A stretch of DNA of 64,000 bases from Tardiphaga sp. (GCA_030147505.1 JASBVG010000094.1:1-64000); one strand, 5' to 3'. Shown: positions 17,705 through 26,438, numbered from the stretch's first letter. The notes: generated from the sequence alone by a model not told the origin. Translations and numbers: made by a program.

Positions 17705-18253
17705 CTAGGACGCTTCCCGGGGCTTCGGACCGAATCTTTTTACCACCTGACGCTGCAGGCGCTGCGCACAATGATCGAGCGCCTGCTTCAGTTCAAGCTC
17801 GACGAGGCGCTGAGAAACCCCCAGCCGATGGGCGATTTCCTGCAAGGTCACGCCCTCGACGCGCGACGCCAGCAGGATCATGCGCCGCCGCGGCGTCAGC
17901 TCCTGCAAGGCCAGTTCGAGTTCCGCCACTTCCTGGCGCGAGGCGAGCTCCCGCTCCGGCGACGGCGCTTCGTCCGCCATGTCGAGCACTGCCATCACCT
18001 CGGTCCGGCGCGCCAAACGCGACTGCTGACGGCCGCGATCGGTCGCGATGTTGAACGCCATGCGGAGCAGATAGCTCGGCGGGCTGGCGATGCTGCCGGT
18101 CGGCGCCGCCTTGTGGAGATGCAGCCAGGTCTCGTGCAGGGTTTCGCGCGCCAGTTCGGCGGAGCCGAGACGACGCGTCAGACGCTTGCGATAGTCGTCA
18201 TAGCGATCCACCAGCAATTGGCGGAGCCCGATCCAGGCCGAATAATCCGTCAT
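17705..18253 (-). CDS. ECF sigma factor, FecI type (copy 2)
   Basis: 182 residues from the ATG at 18253. This start overlaps the stop of the STN gene as ATGA, so the longer reading from 18304 is not used. Region 2 is about 10-75 (ETLHETWLHLHKA, PPSYLLRMAFNIATDRGRQQ) and region 4 about 110-170 (LTPRRRMILLASRVEGVTLQ, RLGVSQRLVELELKQAL). The end KRFGPKP matches copy 1 (QRFGPKP). Membership in the ECF class and pairing with the next gene, fecR, are clear from sequence and order. Which copy's FecR it answers to, and whether the two sigma factors cross-talk, cannot be seen. Confidence 0.9.
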   Translation of the reverse strand: MTDYSAWIGLRQLLVDRYDDYRKRLTRRLGSAELARETLHETWLHLHKAAPTGSIASPPSYLLRMAFNIATDRGRQQSRLARRTEVMAVLDMADEAPSPERELASRQEVAELELALQELTPRRRMILLASRVEGVTLQEIAHRLGVSQRLVELELKQALDHCAQRLQRQVVKRFGPKPREAS

Positions 18254-18975
18254 GGCCGCACCATGCGCGGATCTCCGCCCGGTCCGCCGAGCCTGACAGC
18301 ACAATCGCCGGTTCGCGCGGCCGCACGCGGCGCGACCATCATCGTGACGGGCTGCGGCATGTGCGAGGGCGGCATGTCGAACACCATGCCGCGCAATTCG
18401 TCCGTGATGATGGCGTCACGGCGCAGGTCGCCGGTCGAATTCAGCAGGCGGAGATTTCGCAGTTCGCCGGACGATCCGATGGAAAAGCGGACGATCGCGC
18501 GAAAATTCCCGGGAACGGTCTCTGCATGGCGACAGAAGATTCGTGCGAAGCCGGCCTGGAGATGGCTGTAATACGGACCGAACTCGGACAGCCGGGCTCC
18601 GCCGTATTGCTGCCCGCGCGGTGCATCGACGACGGCAAACGCGTTGCCCGCCGAGATCTCGGACAGGCCCGTCCCCTCGAGCAGCACCCGCAAAGCAACG
18701 TCAGGCGCAAGGATGCCTTTGACCGCCGTGGATCGCCGCGCTGCCATGAGTTCGCTGTCGTAAATCGTTTCCACGCCCGTCACAGTCATATAGGCCGCGA
18801 GCGCGGTTTCGAGCGGCTGCGCGGGAATATCGAAATGGAAACGGGTATCCGCAGCCTGCGCACCGGTCGCAACAATCGACCAGAGGACAAAGACGATCGC
18901 GCGGACAAAAGCGGTAGCAATCGGCGCAGCGAAGCGCGCGATGCGCTCATCGAGCACGACCAGACATCCGCACAT
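18250..18975 (-). CDS. Secreted STN-domain protein with TonB-C-like tail (copy 2)
   Basis: 241 residues from the ATG at 18975; a TTG at 19050 would add 25 residues. A signal peptide (hydrophobic about 17-38, ending GAQA) leads into an STN domain at about 43-115, with FHFDIPAQPLETALAAYMTV and GILAPDVALRVLLEGTGLSE. The C-terminal part has a TonB-C-like pattern (AIVRFSIGSSGELRNLRLLN) and MPQPVTMMV, matching the copy 1 protein. It is the first gene of the operon and overlaps the sigma start by four bases (ATGA), indicating coupled translation. By family knowledge STN domains relay signals to FecR; acting as a soluble protein here is an inference. Confidence 0.8.
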   Translation of the reverse strand: MCGCLVVLDERIARFAAPIATAFVRAIVFVLWSIVATGAQAADTRFHFDIPAQPLETALAAYMTVTGVETIYDSELMAARRSTAVKGILAPDVALRVLLEGTGLSEISAGNAFAVVDAPRGQQYGGARLSEFGPYYSHLQAGFARIFCRHAETVPGNFRAIVRFSIGSSGELRNLRLLNSTGDLRRDAIITDELRGMVFDMPPSHMPQPVTMMVAPRAAARTGDCAVRLGGPGGDPRMVRP

Positions 18976-19409
18976 GGCAAGGCATTCACGAGCGCCACAC
19001 GGCACAACTTCCGCAACGCTCCATCGCGACACGGAGATATCTGCCCCCAACAGAAATACTGACCTGCTCTTAGAGCCGGTAGATGACGTTCAGACGACAG
19101 ATGCGAACCGAACGAGTGCGCCGTCCCCCGTCTCGCGAGGGCCCCATCGCCCGGCCCGTGGGCTCCCGTCGCGAGCGACTGCCGCCTCTCGCCGCGCTGC
19201 CGGCGCCGGGGAGAACAGACCATTTAAATCGTATTTTCAAATATTTACGGTAATTGAGTTCAGTTTCCTCATGCTGCATCCGGGCCGTGCCACCCCACCC
19301 CAATCGGTCTTAATTTGGTTGAACTTCGCCGCGAGCCTGCGATCTCATGCACGTCCTGGGATTCCCTCACCCGGCTGGAACGATCGCCGGCCAGAGGACT
19401 TTGAGTTTC
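18976..19409. other. Intergenic region between divergent genes
   Basis: About 430 bases between the STN protein (minus) and the coiled-coil membrane protein (plus). An AT-rich patch at about 19222-19262 is the obvious place for promoters in both directions, but no clear -35/-10 pair is seen. The 16-base element found before the adhesin genes is absent here, so the operon head seems to be driven differently. No other gene is supported. Confidence 0.5.
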
Positions 19410-19997
19410 ATGGTCGATATGACGACAAGCCATTCGCAGAGCCATCCTCTGCCGCCGATGGAGGACAATGCGCCGGCGCGCAGCCGGCAGCGGCGTAGCG
19501 ACCATTCGCCCCTGCAAGAGATTGGCCGGCAACCGATCCTGATCACAGCGATAGCGCTGGCACTGGTCATCCTCGGCATTGGTAGTATCTTTATCTGGCG
19601 CGCCTATAGCGGCAGCACGCCGGAGCCGGAGCGCCTCACGGCATCGCGGCTGCAACAGGCCCGTGTCGCCCAGGCCTCCGAACAACTGATCGAAAAGACC
19701 AAAGGTATCGAGGCCACGCAGCAACAGTCCGTCGACCAGCTTCAGGTGGTGCAGGACCAGTTGCTGACCATGCAGCGCTTGCTTACGGCACAGCAGACTG
19801 AAACGCGAAAATTGACCGAACAGGTCGGCACTCTCACCTCCACCCTCGACAATCTGCGCCAGTCGTTCGCCAGCACGACCGCCAGCGATGACAAGCCTTC
19901 GGCCCGCGAGACGCCGCGACGCTCGCGCTCCCGCGCCACCACCAATAACCGCAATCGCTCAAAGGCCGCAGCCGTCCAGCGTAAACGCAGCCGCTAG
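19410..19997 (+). CDS. Single-pass membrane protein with coiled coil, unknown function
   Basis: 195 residues from the ATG at 19410 (an in-frame ATG three codons later is also possible). A polar N-terminus is followed by one membrane span at about 46-68 (ILITAIALALVILGIGSIFI). A Gln-rich helical region then runs from about 85 to 155 (QLQVVQDQLLTMQRLLTAQQ, TRKLTEQVGTLTSTLDNLRQ), with heptad spacing typical of a coiled coil. The end is strongly basic (RRSRSRATTNNRNRSKAAAV). The topology suggests a short cytoplasmic head and a periplasmic coiled coil. It is not recognised as a named family, and it stands alone between divergent and codirectional neighbours. Confidence 0.75.
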   Translation: MVDMTTSHSQSHPLPPMEDNAPARSRQRRSDHSPLQEIGRQPILITAIALALVILGIGSIFIWRAYSGSTPEPERLTASRLQQARVAQASEQLIEKTKGIEATQQQSVDQLQVVQDQLLTMQRLLTAQQTETRKLTEQVGTLTSTLDNLRQSFASTTASDDKPSARETPRRSRSRATTNNRNRSKAAAVQRKRSR

Positions 19998-20106
19998 TCG
20001 TCGTCTTTCATCAGAATCGTTCAACGCCGGCAGATTGCGGCTGGCTGCGCCTTGCACCCTCTGATATTCAGACCAGCCCCTATCGGCCTATTCCAGAACG
20101 GCAGTC

Positions 20107-21795
20107 ATGAGCACGTCCGCAAGCAAGAGCCCGGTCGCTGAAATCCTCATTGCCTACTGGAAGTCCGACTGGCGCGCGCTGCTTTCGGTCGTCGCCATCG
20201 TGTTGCTGTCGAGCGCCAGCAGCATCGCCGCGCCCTATCTGTTCTCGCGGCTGATCGACCGGCTGCCAAAGGAGTCCGTCGCCATCGATCTCGCCTGGGC
20301 GTTCATCGCCTATGCCGCGTTGGTTGGGCTCGCCTCGGCGCTGCTGCGGATCGTGCAGTTTCTGTCGGTGATCACTGCCGAGAATCTCGGCTTCATCACC
20401 AGCACGCAGTTCTTCGACCGCATCCTGAAGAAGCGCGCCGACTTCTTCGTGACGCATAATCCCGCAGAAATCCAGAACGCCGCCGCGCAGGGGCGCGGTG
20501 CGCTCGTGACATTCGTGCAGATCGGATTGATCGTGCTCGTTCCGAGCGCGCTGCAGATCGCCCTCACGCTGCTCACGCTCGGCGCCCTGCTCAATCTGCA
20601 GGTGGTCGCCACCGTCATCGCCTATGGCACCGTCGCGATCGGTCTGGCGGTGATCGTGACACGCCGCTCCAAGGGCCGCCTCGATGCTGCAATGACCGCA
20701 TCCCAGGACACGGCGCGCTTTGTCGGCAATGCGATGAACGCGATGGAGACGCTGCGTCATCTCGGAAGCCATCGCTGGATGAGCCAGCGTTTCACGGAGA
20801 AGGCACGCGCCGTCAGGGACCACTGGCACGCCTACATGCTCCGCGGCATCGCCATGTCGTCCATGCTTGGCGTCAGCCTCGCCGCCCAGTTCGCCATCAA
20901 CTTCGTGCTGCTGCTGCCGAACTATCAGGCCGGTACCCTGACCATTGGCGATCTCGTGCTGTTCAATACGCTGCTGCTGCAGCTCAATCATCCCTTCGAG
21001 ATGATCGCCAATACGATGGATAATTTTGCCCGCGCCCGCGCGCAACTGACGCCGCTCTCGGCCATGTGGCAAGCGCCGGAAGAGGCAGATGCCCCGCACG
21101 GAACGGGCTTCGCGCCGCGGGACGGCACAATCCATTTCGAGGATGTCGGCTTCGCCTATGGCAATGGCCGCGGCATCAGCGGAGTGACGTTCACCGCACG
21201 CCGCGGAGCGATCACCTTCATCGTCGGCGACACCGGGGCGGGAAAGTCGACCGTCTTCAAGCTCGCGCTCAAATCCATCGATCCGCAGCAGGGCCGCATC
21301 CTGGTGGACGAGATCGATTTTGCCGGCATCTCCCGCGCCGATTGGTACCGCGCCGTGGCGGTCGTCCCGCAGGATGTGGTGTTGCTGAACGAAAGCCTGG
21401 CGGACAATATCCTGCTCGGCCGTCCGCGCGACAATGCGCGTTTGCGCAGCGCCGCGGCGAAGGCCGCCATCCTGTCGTTTATCGACGAATTGCCAGGCGG
21501 ATTTGAAACCAATGTCGGCGAGCGCGGCTTGAAACTGTCGGGCGGTGAGCGCCAGCGCATCGCCATTGCCCGCGCGCTCTATGGAAATCCCAGTGTACTA
21601 TTTCTCGATGAAGCCAGCTCAGCGCTCGATGACGGTACCGAACGCGACATCATGAGCCATGTCCGCGCCCTGTCTGCCGAGGTCACTGTACTGGCCATCA
21701 CCCATCGGCGTTCGGTCATCGCCGGCACCGACACGGTGGTGATACTCGCGGACAGACCCTCACCGGTCAACCAACCTGCGTTCCTCGGTGCCTAG
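20107..21795 (+). CDS. ABC exporter half-transporter (fused membrane and ATPase domains)
   Basis: 562 residues. The N-terminal 310 residues form a type I exporter membrane domain with several hydrophobic spans (from about 25). The ATPase follows: Walker A GDTGAGKST (374-382), Q-loop region VVPQDVVLLNESLADNILLG, signature LSGGERQRIAIARAL, Walker B VLFLDEASSALDD, and the H-loop His in AITHRR. Length and layout fit HlyB/MsbA/Atm1-like half-transporters, which act as dimers in the inner membrane. The substrate cannot be told, because no peptidase domain, membrane-fusion partner or neighbouring cargo is visible. Its stop overlaps the stop of the convergent small gene at 21792. Confidence 0.9.
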   Translation: MSTSASKSPVAEILIAYWKSDWRALLSVVAIVLLSSASSIAAPYLFSRLIDRLPKESVAIDLAWAFIAYAALVGLASALLRIVQFLSVITAENLGFITSTQFFDRILKKRADFFVTHNPAEIQNAAAQGRGALVTFVQIGLIVLVPSALQIALTLLTLGALLNLQVVATVIAYGTVAIGLAVIVTRRSKGRLDAAMTASQDTARFVGNAMNAMETLRHLGSHRWMSQRFTEKARAVRDHWHAYMLRGIAMSSMLGVSLAAQFAINFVLLLPNYQAGTLTIGDLVLFNTLLLQLNHPFEMIANTMDNFARARAQLTPLSAMWQAPEEADAPHGTGFAPRDGTIHFEDVGFAYGNGRGISGVTFTARRGAITFIVGDTGAGKSTVFKLALKSIDPQQGRILVDEIDFAGISRADWYRAVAVVPQDVVLLNESLADNILLGRPRDNARLRSAAAKAAILSFIDELPGGFETNVGERGLKLSGGERQRIAIARALYGNPSVLFLDEASSALDDGTERDIMSHVRALSAEVTVLAITHRRSVIAGTDTVVILADRPSPVNQPAFLGA

Positions 21796-22040
21796 CGCCG
21801 CCGTGCTACGGCGACGCCAAGCAGGAAGGCCACCAGCAACGATCCCAGCGGCGCTTCGCGCGCCACATTGGCAAGGATGCTCAGCGGCATGCCCGGCTTC
21901 TTGCCGGCCTCGATCGTATCGCTGACGCGATGGGCAGCGCCCTTCACCGTATCGACCACCTCGGACAAAGTGGATTTTTCCTCGGGTACGAGATCGACGC
22001 CTTCATAGATGAAGGGCGGGGTCGGTGTATCATCGGACAT
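21792..22040 (-). CDS. Small membrane protein, unknown function
   Basis: 82 residues: an acidic, Pro-rich N-terminus (MSDDTPTPPFIYEGVDLVPE), an amphipathic middle (VVDTVKGAAHRVSDTIEAGK), then a C-terminal membrane span (SLLVAFLLGVAVA) ended by three arginines. This looks like the tail-anchored DUF883/YqjD-type ribosome-associated stress proteins, but similarity to that family is only architectural. It is convergent with the ABC transporter, with four shared bases at the stops. The ATG at 22040 is preceded by an ACCATG context and a weak ribosome site. Confidence 0.7.
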   Translation of the reverse strand: MSDDTPTPPFIYEGVDLVPEEKSTLSEVVDTVKGAAHRVSDTIEAGKKPGMPLSILANVAREAPLGSLLVAFLLGVAVARRR

Positions 22041-22165
22041 GGTCGGTCCCAGTCGTGGCGATGGTTTTCAGGTCCAATCGACCGGGCGGCATTTGGTTCC
22101 CAAAGGTGTGCCCTGCGACGGCACAACCCTTTCCCAGGGCACGAGCGCCCTATACTTAAGCCATC

Positions 22166-23191
22166 ATGGACAGCCTCGAATCGCTCCCCACCGTCATCGG
22201 CATTGCCGCCGTTGCGCCTGCTCTGCTGGTGCTCTGGCTGGTTATTGCCGCGGACGAACGGCCAGGCCCGCCAGGGCTTGTCTGGGCGTCGTTTCTGCTC
22301 GGCGCGGCCAGCATCTCGCTGCTCGGCTTTTCACGGGCGCTGTTCGCGGCCATCCCCGGCCTCACCGACGATCCCACCTGGACGATGGTGCTGCATGCGG
22401 TGTTCGGCATCGCCGCGCCCGAGGAAATAGTGAAAATCCTCGTGATCGTCGCGGTCTCGACCCAGCGCGCGCGCACCGCCGACCCCATGGATACCGTGGT
22501 CTATGGCGCCGCCGCAGGTCTTGGCTTCGCGGCCTATGAGAACCTTGTCTATCTTCTGAGCTATCCGGAGATGTGGCGCACGCTGGCGGTGCTGCGCAGC
22601 GTCCTCACGGTGCCGTTCCACGGCGCACTCGGTGTCATCGCCGGCGCCTATATCGCGATCGCGCGTTCCGGCCGCGCGCTCGGCGCCCATCGACGTGACC
22701 ATCTCGCTTTCATTCGCACGCCGCTGCTGATCGTGCTGGCGCCGGTGACGTTGCACGCCTGTTACGACCTGCCATTGCTGACCCTGCAGCAGCATCCGGA
22801 AATCGTCGGCCTCGGCCGCCGTGCACTGGAGGGCACGGGCATGCTGTTCGGCTTCGGCACCATCGCGCTTGCCGCCCGGCTGGTGCGCCGCATCGGCGCT
22901 CATCATGCCCCGCATACGAATGTCTCCCGCGCGCGCCTCGCACATCTGCGCAGCATGTGGGCGCTGACCTTCGCCGGCGGCGCCGCCGGCTTTGCCGGCA
23001 CGGCGTTCCTGATCTCGTCGCTGCGGCACTGGTACAGCAATCCCGAGCGCACCGTGACCATGGTGCTGGTACCCATCGGTTTCACCTCCATCGTCATCGG
23101 CGTAGGGCTGCTGGTGCTGACCAGCGCCGCCTATTTCCTCGGCCGCAACCGCATGCGCACGGCCGCCCCGGCGATGCCCGTTCAGCAGTAA
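22166..23191 (+). CDS. PrsW-family intramembrane metalloprotease
   Basis: 341 residues with eight or more hydrophobic segments. The PrsW/CPBP-like motifs are visible: EEIVK (86-90), FAAYE (121-125), a His in PFHGALG (about 152), and HACYDLPLL (about 195-203). These residues are thought to bind the catalytic metal inside the membrane. In Bacillus PrsW cleaves the anti-sigma factor RsiW; in alphaproteobacteria the substrate is usually unknown. Two anti-sigma-like FecR proteins are encoded some 4 kb away, but nothing in the sequence links them. Start ATG at 22166. The HdeD-like gene follows after about 110 bases. Confidence 0.85.
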   Translation: MDSLESLPTVIGIAAVAPALLVLWLVIAADERPGPPGLVWASFLLGAASISLLGFSRALFAAIPGLTDDPTWTMVLHAVFGIAAPEEIVKILVIVAVSTQRARTADPMDTVVYGAAAGLGFAAYENLVYLLSYPEMWRTLAVLRSVLTVPFHGALGVIAGAYIAIARSGRALGAHRRDHLAFIRTPLLIVLAPVTLHACYDLPLLTLQQHPEIVGLGRRALEGTGMLFGFGTIALAARLVRRIGAHHAPHTNVSRARLAHLRSMWALTFAGGAAGFAGTAFLISSLRHWYSNPERTVTMVLVPIGFTSIVIGVGLLVLTSAAYFLGRNRMRTAAPAMPVQQ

Positions 23192-23299
23192 CATTCAATA
23201 AAATTGTCTGCGATCCTGACGGAGGGCCGGACGGCGTTCGCGTCCCGGCCGTCTCGTGGTTATAATGAACTCATATCCGACAAATCAGGATACCACACC

Positions 23300-23875
23300 A
23301 TGACCCTGCCTCCCGATTTCGCCGACCTGCAGTCCAAGATGAGCGACACCGTGCGCAGCCATTGGAAGGCCTTTCTGATCGAAGGCATCGTGCTGGTGGT
23401 CCTCGGCCTCGTCGCCATCGTCCTGCCGCCCATTGCCAGCGTGGCAGTCACGGTGATGCTCGGCTGGATGTTCCTGATCTCCGGCGTTGCTGCGTTGACC
23501 ATGACATTCTGGGCACGTCAGATCCCGGGCTTCTGGTGGGCGCTGATCTCGGCGCTGCTCGGCATCGCCGCCGGCATCGTGTTGCTCGCCCGTCCGCTGG
23601 AAAGCACCCTGACGCTCACCGTGGTGGTCGGAATCTATTTCCTTGCCGAAGGTGTCGCCACCATCATGTACGCGCTCCAGCATCGCAAGGAGCTATCCGA
23701 GCGCTGGGGTTGGCTCGCCGTTTCCGGCCTGATGGATATCCTCATCGCCTTCTTGATCATCTCCGGCCTGCCGGGCTCGGCTGCCTGGGCGATCGGCATC
23801 CTGGTCGGCATCAACCTGTTGATTGGCGGCTCGTCGCTGATAGCCATGGCGCTGGCAGCCCGCAACAAGGCGTAA
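23300..23875 (+). CDS. HdeD-like (DUF308) membrane protein
   Basis: 191 residues from the ATG at 23300, with CAGGA some 10 bases before it; the longer reading from 23204 lacks a good start. Six hydrophobic segments occur in three pairs, and the GIVLVVLGLVAIVLPPIASV start and internal Arg-Pro (LLARPLESTLTLTVVVGIYF) are typical of the DUF308/HdeD family. Such proteins are linked to acid resistance in enterobacteria; the exact role in alphaproteobacteria is unknown. The gene stands alone, with a palindromic repeat pair just downstream. Confidence 0.85.
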   Translation: MTLPPDFADLQSKMSDTVRSHWKAFLIEGIVLVVLGLVAIVLPPIASVAVTVMLGWMFLISGVAALTMTFWARQIPGFWWALISALLGIAAGIVLLARPLESTLTLTVVVGIYFLAEGVATIMYALQHRKELSERWGWLAVSGLMDILIAFLIISGLPGSAAWAIGILVGINLLIGGSSLIAMALAARNKA

Positions 23876-23885
23876 AACCGTCGCC

Positions 23886-23968
23886 AGGATGGAGCGCAAC
23901 GAAATCCGGGGACCGGTGCTTCAACGATCTCGATAGTCCCGGATCGCGCTACGCTCCATCCGGACTAC
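23886..23968. repeat. Inverted pair of a dispersed palindromic repeat
   Basis: The left unit (23886-23912) starts AGGATGGAGCGCAACGAAAT. The right unit (23936-23968) is its reverse-complement type and ends ATCCGGACTAC. A related unit with the same core, GATGGAGCGAAGCGCAATCC, occurs at 37415-37449. The two units here could form a long stem and may act as a transcript end after the HdeD-like gene. Such extragenic units are abundant in Bradyrhizobium relatives. Confidence 0.7.
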
Positions 23969-23980
23969 AAGAATCGCTAC

Positions 23981-24256
23981 TCAGCAGCCCTTGCAGATAT
24001 TCTTGATCATGCGATCAAGTTCGCGGTCCTGCGCATCGATCCGGCCCGGATCGTTCTTGCCGGTCTCCGGCGGCAAGTCCGAAGGACGCGGCTGGCGGTG
24101 GCCGATCGGCGCTTCCGGGATGTTTCCCGTACCGCTTTGCGTCGTCGGCTGCGACCGCAGATTCTTCGGCGGCAGATTACGCTGCGAATCCTGTGCCAGC
24201 GCCAATGAATGTCCGAGCACGAACAGGCTCGCCATCATCACGAACAGTGTTTTCAT
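23981..24256 (-). CDS. Small secreted protein, unknown function
   Basis: 91 residues from the ATG at 24256. A signal peptide (MKTLFVMMASLFVLGHSLAL, cleavage near ALAQ) is followed by a Pro/Gln-rich, polar mature part and a C-terminal pair of cysteines (NICKGC). It is likely periplasmic. Longer readings upstream run into the kamA-type gene and have no signal peptide at the start, so they are not used. It lies 38 bases after the EpmB-like gene on the same strand and could be cotranscribed. No family is recognised. Confidence 0.7.
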   Translation of the reverse strand: MKTLFVMMASLFVLGHSLALAQDSQRNLPPKNLRSQPTTQSGTGNIPEAPIGHRQPRPSDLPPETGKNDPGRIDAQDRELDRMIKNICKGC

Positions 24257-24294
24257 CTGATGTCTCCAACACCGAATTCCGTGAAAACCAAGGC

Positions 24295-25395
24295 TCACGC
24301 CTTCGGTGGATAGGTATGCACGTCGCCGCAATAGTCCACAACACGATAGCTTGATTCCGATGACGTGGCATCGGTCGCCTGCAGATTTGTCGTACCATCC
24401 TGCGACAAATAGCCCGGTCCGATTGGCGCCTTGCCGTACCCCCCGGGAATATCGAGCACATAATCGGGCTGGCACAGGCCGGACACATTCCCGCGCACAG
24501 CACGCATCAGCGCCTGCCCTTCGGCGATGGTGGTGCGCAGATGCGCGGTGCCGGGGGCGAGATCGCCGTGATGCAGGTAATAGGGTTTGATACGGTTTTC
24601 TACAAAACTGCGCATCAGCGCCGTCAGCGTCGCCGCATCGTCATTGACCCCGCGCAGCAGCACGGACTGGCTGACCATGGGGATGCCGCCGTCGATCACG
24701 CGTGCACAAGCAGTACGCGCGGCCTCGGTGAATTCGCGTGGATGATTGGCATGCAGTGCGACCCAGGTCGATGCGCCATCCACGCGCAACGCCGAAACCA
24801 TCTCGTCGCTCACGCGCGCGGGATCGGCGACCGGCACACGCGTATGCAGGCGAATGATTTTGACATGGTCGATGGCGGCGAGATCGGCCACGACCTCCTT
24901 GAGCCGCCGGGACGACAACATCAGGGGATCGCCGCCGGTGAGGATCACTTCCCAGATCTCGTCATGGGAGCGGATGTAGTCCAGCGCCCTGTCATAGGCC
25001 TCGCGCGAGAGTGCCGTCTCCTTGCCCGGCCCCACCATCTCGCGGCGGAAGCAGAACCGGCAATAGACCGCGCAGACATGAACGAGCTTGAGCAACACGC
25101 GATCGGGATAGCGATGCACGATGCCATCGACCGGCGCATGGGCGTGATCGCCGATAGGATCGTCGCGCTCATTGGACTGCGCATCGAGTTCGCGTGTGTC
25201 CGGAATATACTGCCGCGCGATCGGATCGTCGGGATCGTTGCTGTCAATGAGCTCAGCCACGGCCGGCGTCACCGCCACGGCATAGCGCGCAGCCACGCGT
25301 TCGAGCTCGGCCAGCGCCTGCTCCGGCGCGAGACCTTCGGCGACGAGCTCGCTCGCCCGCCGCAGCGTGACCGGGATTTTCGCGATCCTGTTCAT
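24295..25395 (-). CDS. epmB: Lysine 2,3-aminomutase-family radical SAM enzyme, EpmB-like
   Basis: 366 residues from the ATG at 25395, whose codon overlaps the stop of the upstream epmA as ATGA. The radical SAM cluster CAVYCRFC (Cys 108, 112, 115) reductively cleaves S-adenosylmethionine. A PLP-binding C-terminal region follows, and the length fits EpmB/YjeK rather than the longer clostridial KamA. EpmB isomerises alpha-lysine to (R)-beta-lysine, which EpmA then ligates to elongation factor P. The direct neighbourhood of epmA and efp makes this role much more likely than lysine catabolism. Confidence 0.92.
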   Translation of the reverse strand: MNRIAKIPVTLRRASELVAEGLAPEQALAELERVAARYAVAVTPAVAELIDSNDPDDPIARQYIPDTRELDAQSNERDDPIGDHAHAPVDGIVHRYPDRVLLKLVHVCAVYCRFCFRREMVGPGKETALSREAYDRALDYIRSHDEIWEVILTGGDPLMLSSRRLKEVVADLAAIDHVKIIRLHTRVPVADPARVSDEMVSALRVDGASTWVALHANHPREFTEAARTACARVIDGGIPMVSQSVLLRGVNDDAATLTALMRSFVENRIKPYYLHHGDLAPGTAHLRTTIAEGQALMRAVRGNVSGLCQPDYVLDIPGGYGKAPIGPGYLSQDGTTNLQATDATSSESSYRVVDYCGDVHTYPPKA

Positions 25396-26438
25396 GCCGG
25401 CGGCGTCCACACGACCTGATCGATCCTTGTCGCACCGGCCGCCAGCATCACCAGCCGGTCGAAGCCAAGCGCAACGCCGGATGCCGGCGGCATCGCCGCG
25501 ACGGCGGCGAGAAACTCCTCGTCGATCGGATAGCGCTCGCCATAGCGCCGCGCCTTTTCCTCCATCGACTCGCCGAAGCGACGGCGCTGCTCATCGGCAT
25601 CCGTGAGTTCGCCAAACCCATTCGCCAGTTCGACGCCGCAGGCATACACCTCGAAGCGCTCGGCGACATCCGGACTGGACGGTTTGGTGCGCGCGAGCGC
25701 GGCTTCCGGCGTCGGATATTCGTAGAGCACGGTGAGACGCCCCTGGCCGAGATGCGGTTCGACATGTTCGACGAGGATCTTGCTGAAAATGTCCGACCAG
25801 CTGTCGTCCTGGACGACCCGGACGCAGGCCCGCGCGGCATCCGCGAGCGCATCGCGGTCTCCAGTGCTCTGCCGCACTGTTGCCGCAAGATTCACGCCCG
25901 AAAAGCGCTCGAAAGCGTCGAACACCGTGAGGAATTCCGGTGGCAAACTTGCGTCGGCCGTGTGGCCGCGGAAGCTGAATATCCGCGTCCCCGCGGTTTC
26001 GGCCGCAAGCTTGATGATCTCGACCGTATCCCGGATCACCGCCTCGTAATCCTCATTGGCGCGATACCATTCCAGCATGGTGAATTCCGGCAAATGCCGA
26101 TCACCCCGTTCGCGATCCCGAAACACCCGCGCCAGTTCGAAAATGCGCGTTTCGCCGGCCGCCAGCAGCTTTTTGCAGGCAAATTCCGGCGATGTCCGCA
26201 GATACCGCTCGCGCTTCACCCCATCCTGGCCGGTCAAATCCGCCCGCGGCGCATGCAGATGGGTCTCGTTGCCCGGCGACACCACCAGCGCCCCGGTTTC
26301 CACCTCTGTGAACCCCTCCGCCTCGAACCACGCCCGCACGGCACGCGTGATGTTGCTGCGCGCGGTGAGGAAACCGCGGCGGTCGACATGCCGGTTCGGG
26401 CTCCACCAGGGCGAGATCTGGTCGGTTTCGGGGGTCAA
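25392..26438 (-). CDS. epmA: EF-P beta-lysylation ligase, EpmA (GenX/PoxA) family
   Basis: 348 residues from a TTG at 26438, preceded by AAAGGTG; a TTG at 26528 would add 30 residues that do not look like the family, so the start is uncertain. It is a class II aminoacyl-tRNA-synthetase core without an anticodon-binding domain: motif 2 is FRDRERGDRHLPEFTMLEWY and motif 3 is SGVALGFDRLVML. EpmA activates (R)-beta-lysine and attaches it to the conserved Lys of EF-P. It overlaps epmB by four bases and is divergent from efp, so the whole pathway except the hydroxylase EpmC is encoded here. Confidence 0.92.
   Translation of the reverse strand: MTPETDQISPWWSPNRHVDRRGFLTARSNITRAVRAWFEAEGFTEVETGALVVSPGNETHLHAPRADLTGQDGVKRERYLRTSPEFACKKLLAAGETRIFELARVFRDRERGDRHLPEFTMLEWYRANEDYEAVIRDTVEIIKLAAETAGTRIFSFRGHTADASLPPEFLTVFDAFERFSGVNLAATVRQSTGDRDALADAARACVRVVQDDSWSDIFSKILVEHVEPHLGQGRLTVLYEYPTPEAALARTKPSSPDVAERFEVYACGVELANGFGELTDADEQRRRFGESMEEKARRYGERYPIDEEFLAAVAAMPPASGVALGFDRLVMLAAGATRIDQVVWTPPA

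Noticed and set aside
17725..17745. A copy of the 16-base element inside the sigma gene (AAAAAGATTCGGTC)
   Set aside because: It encodes the conserved KRFGP residues and differs from the true element by several bases, so protein constraint explains it.
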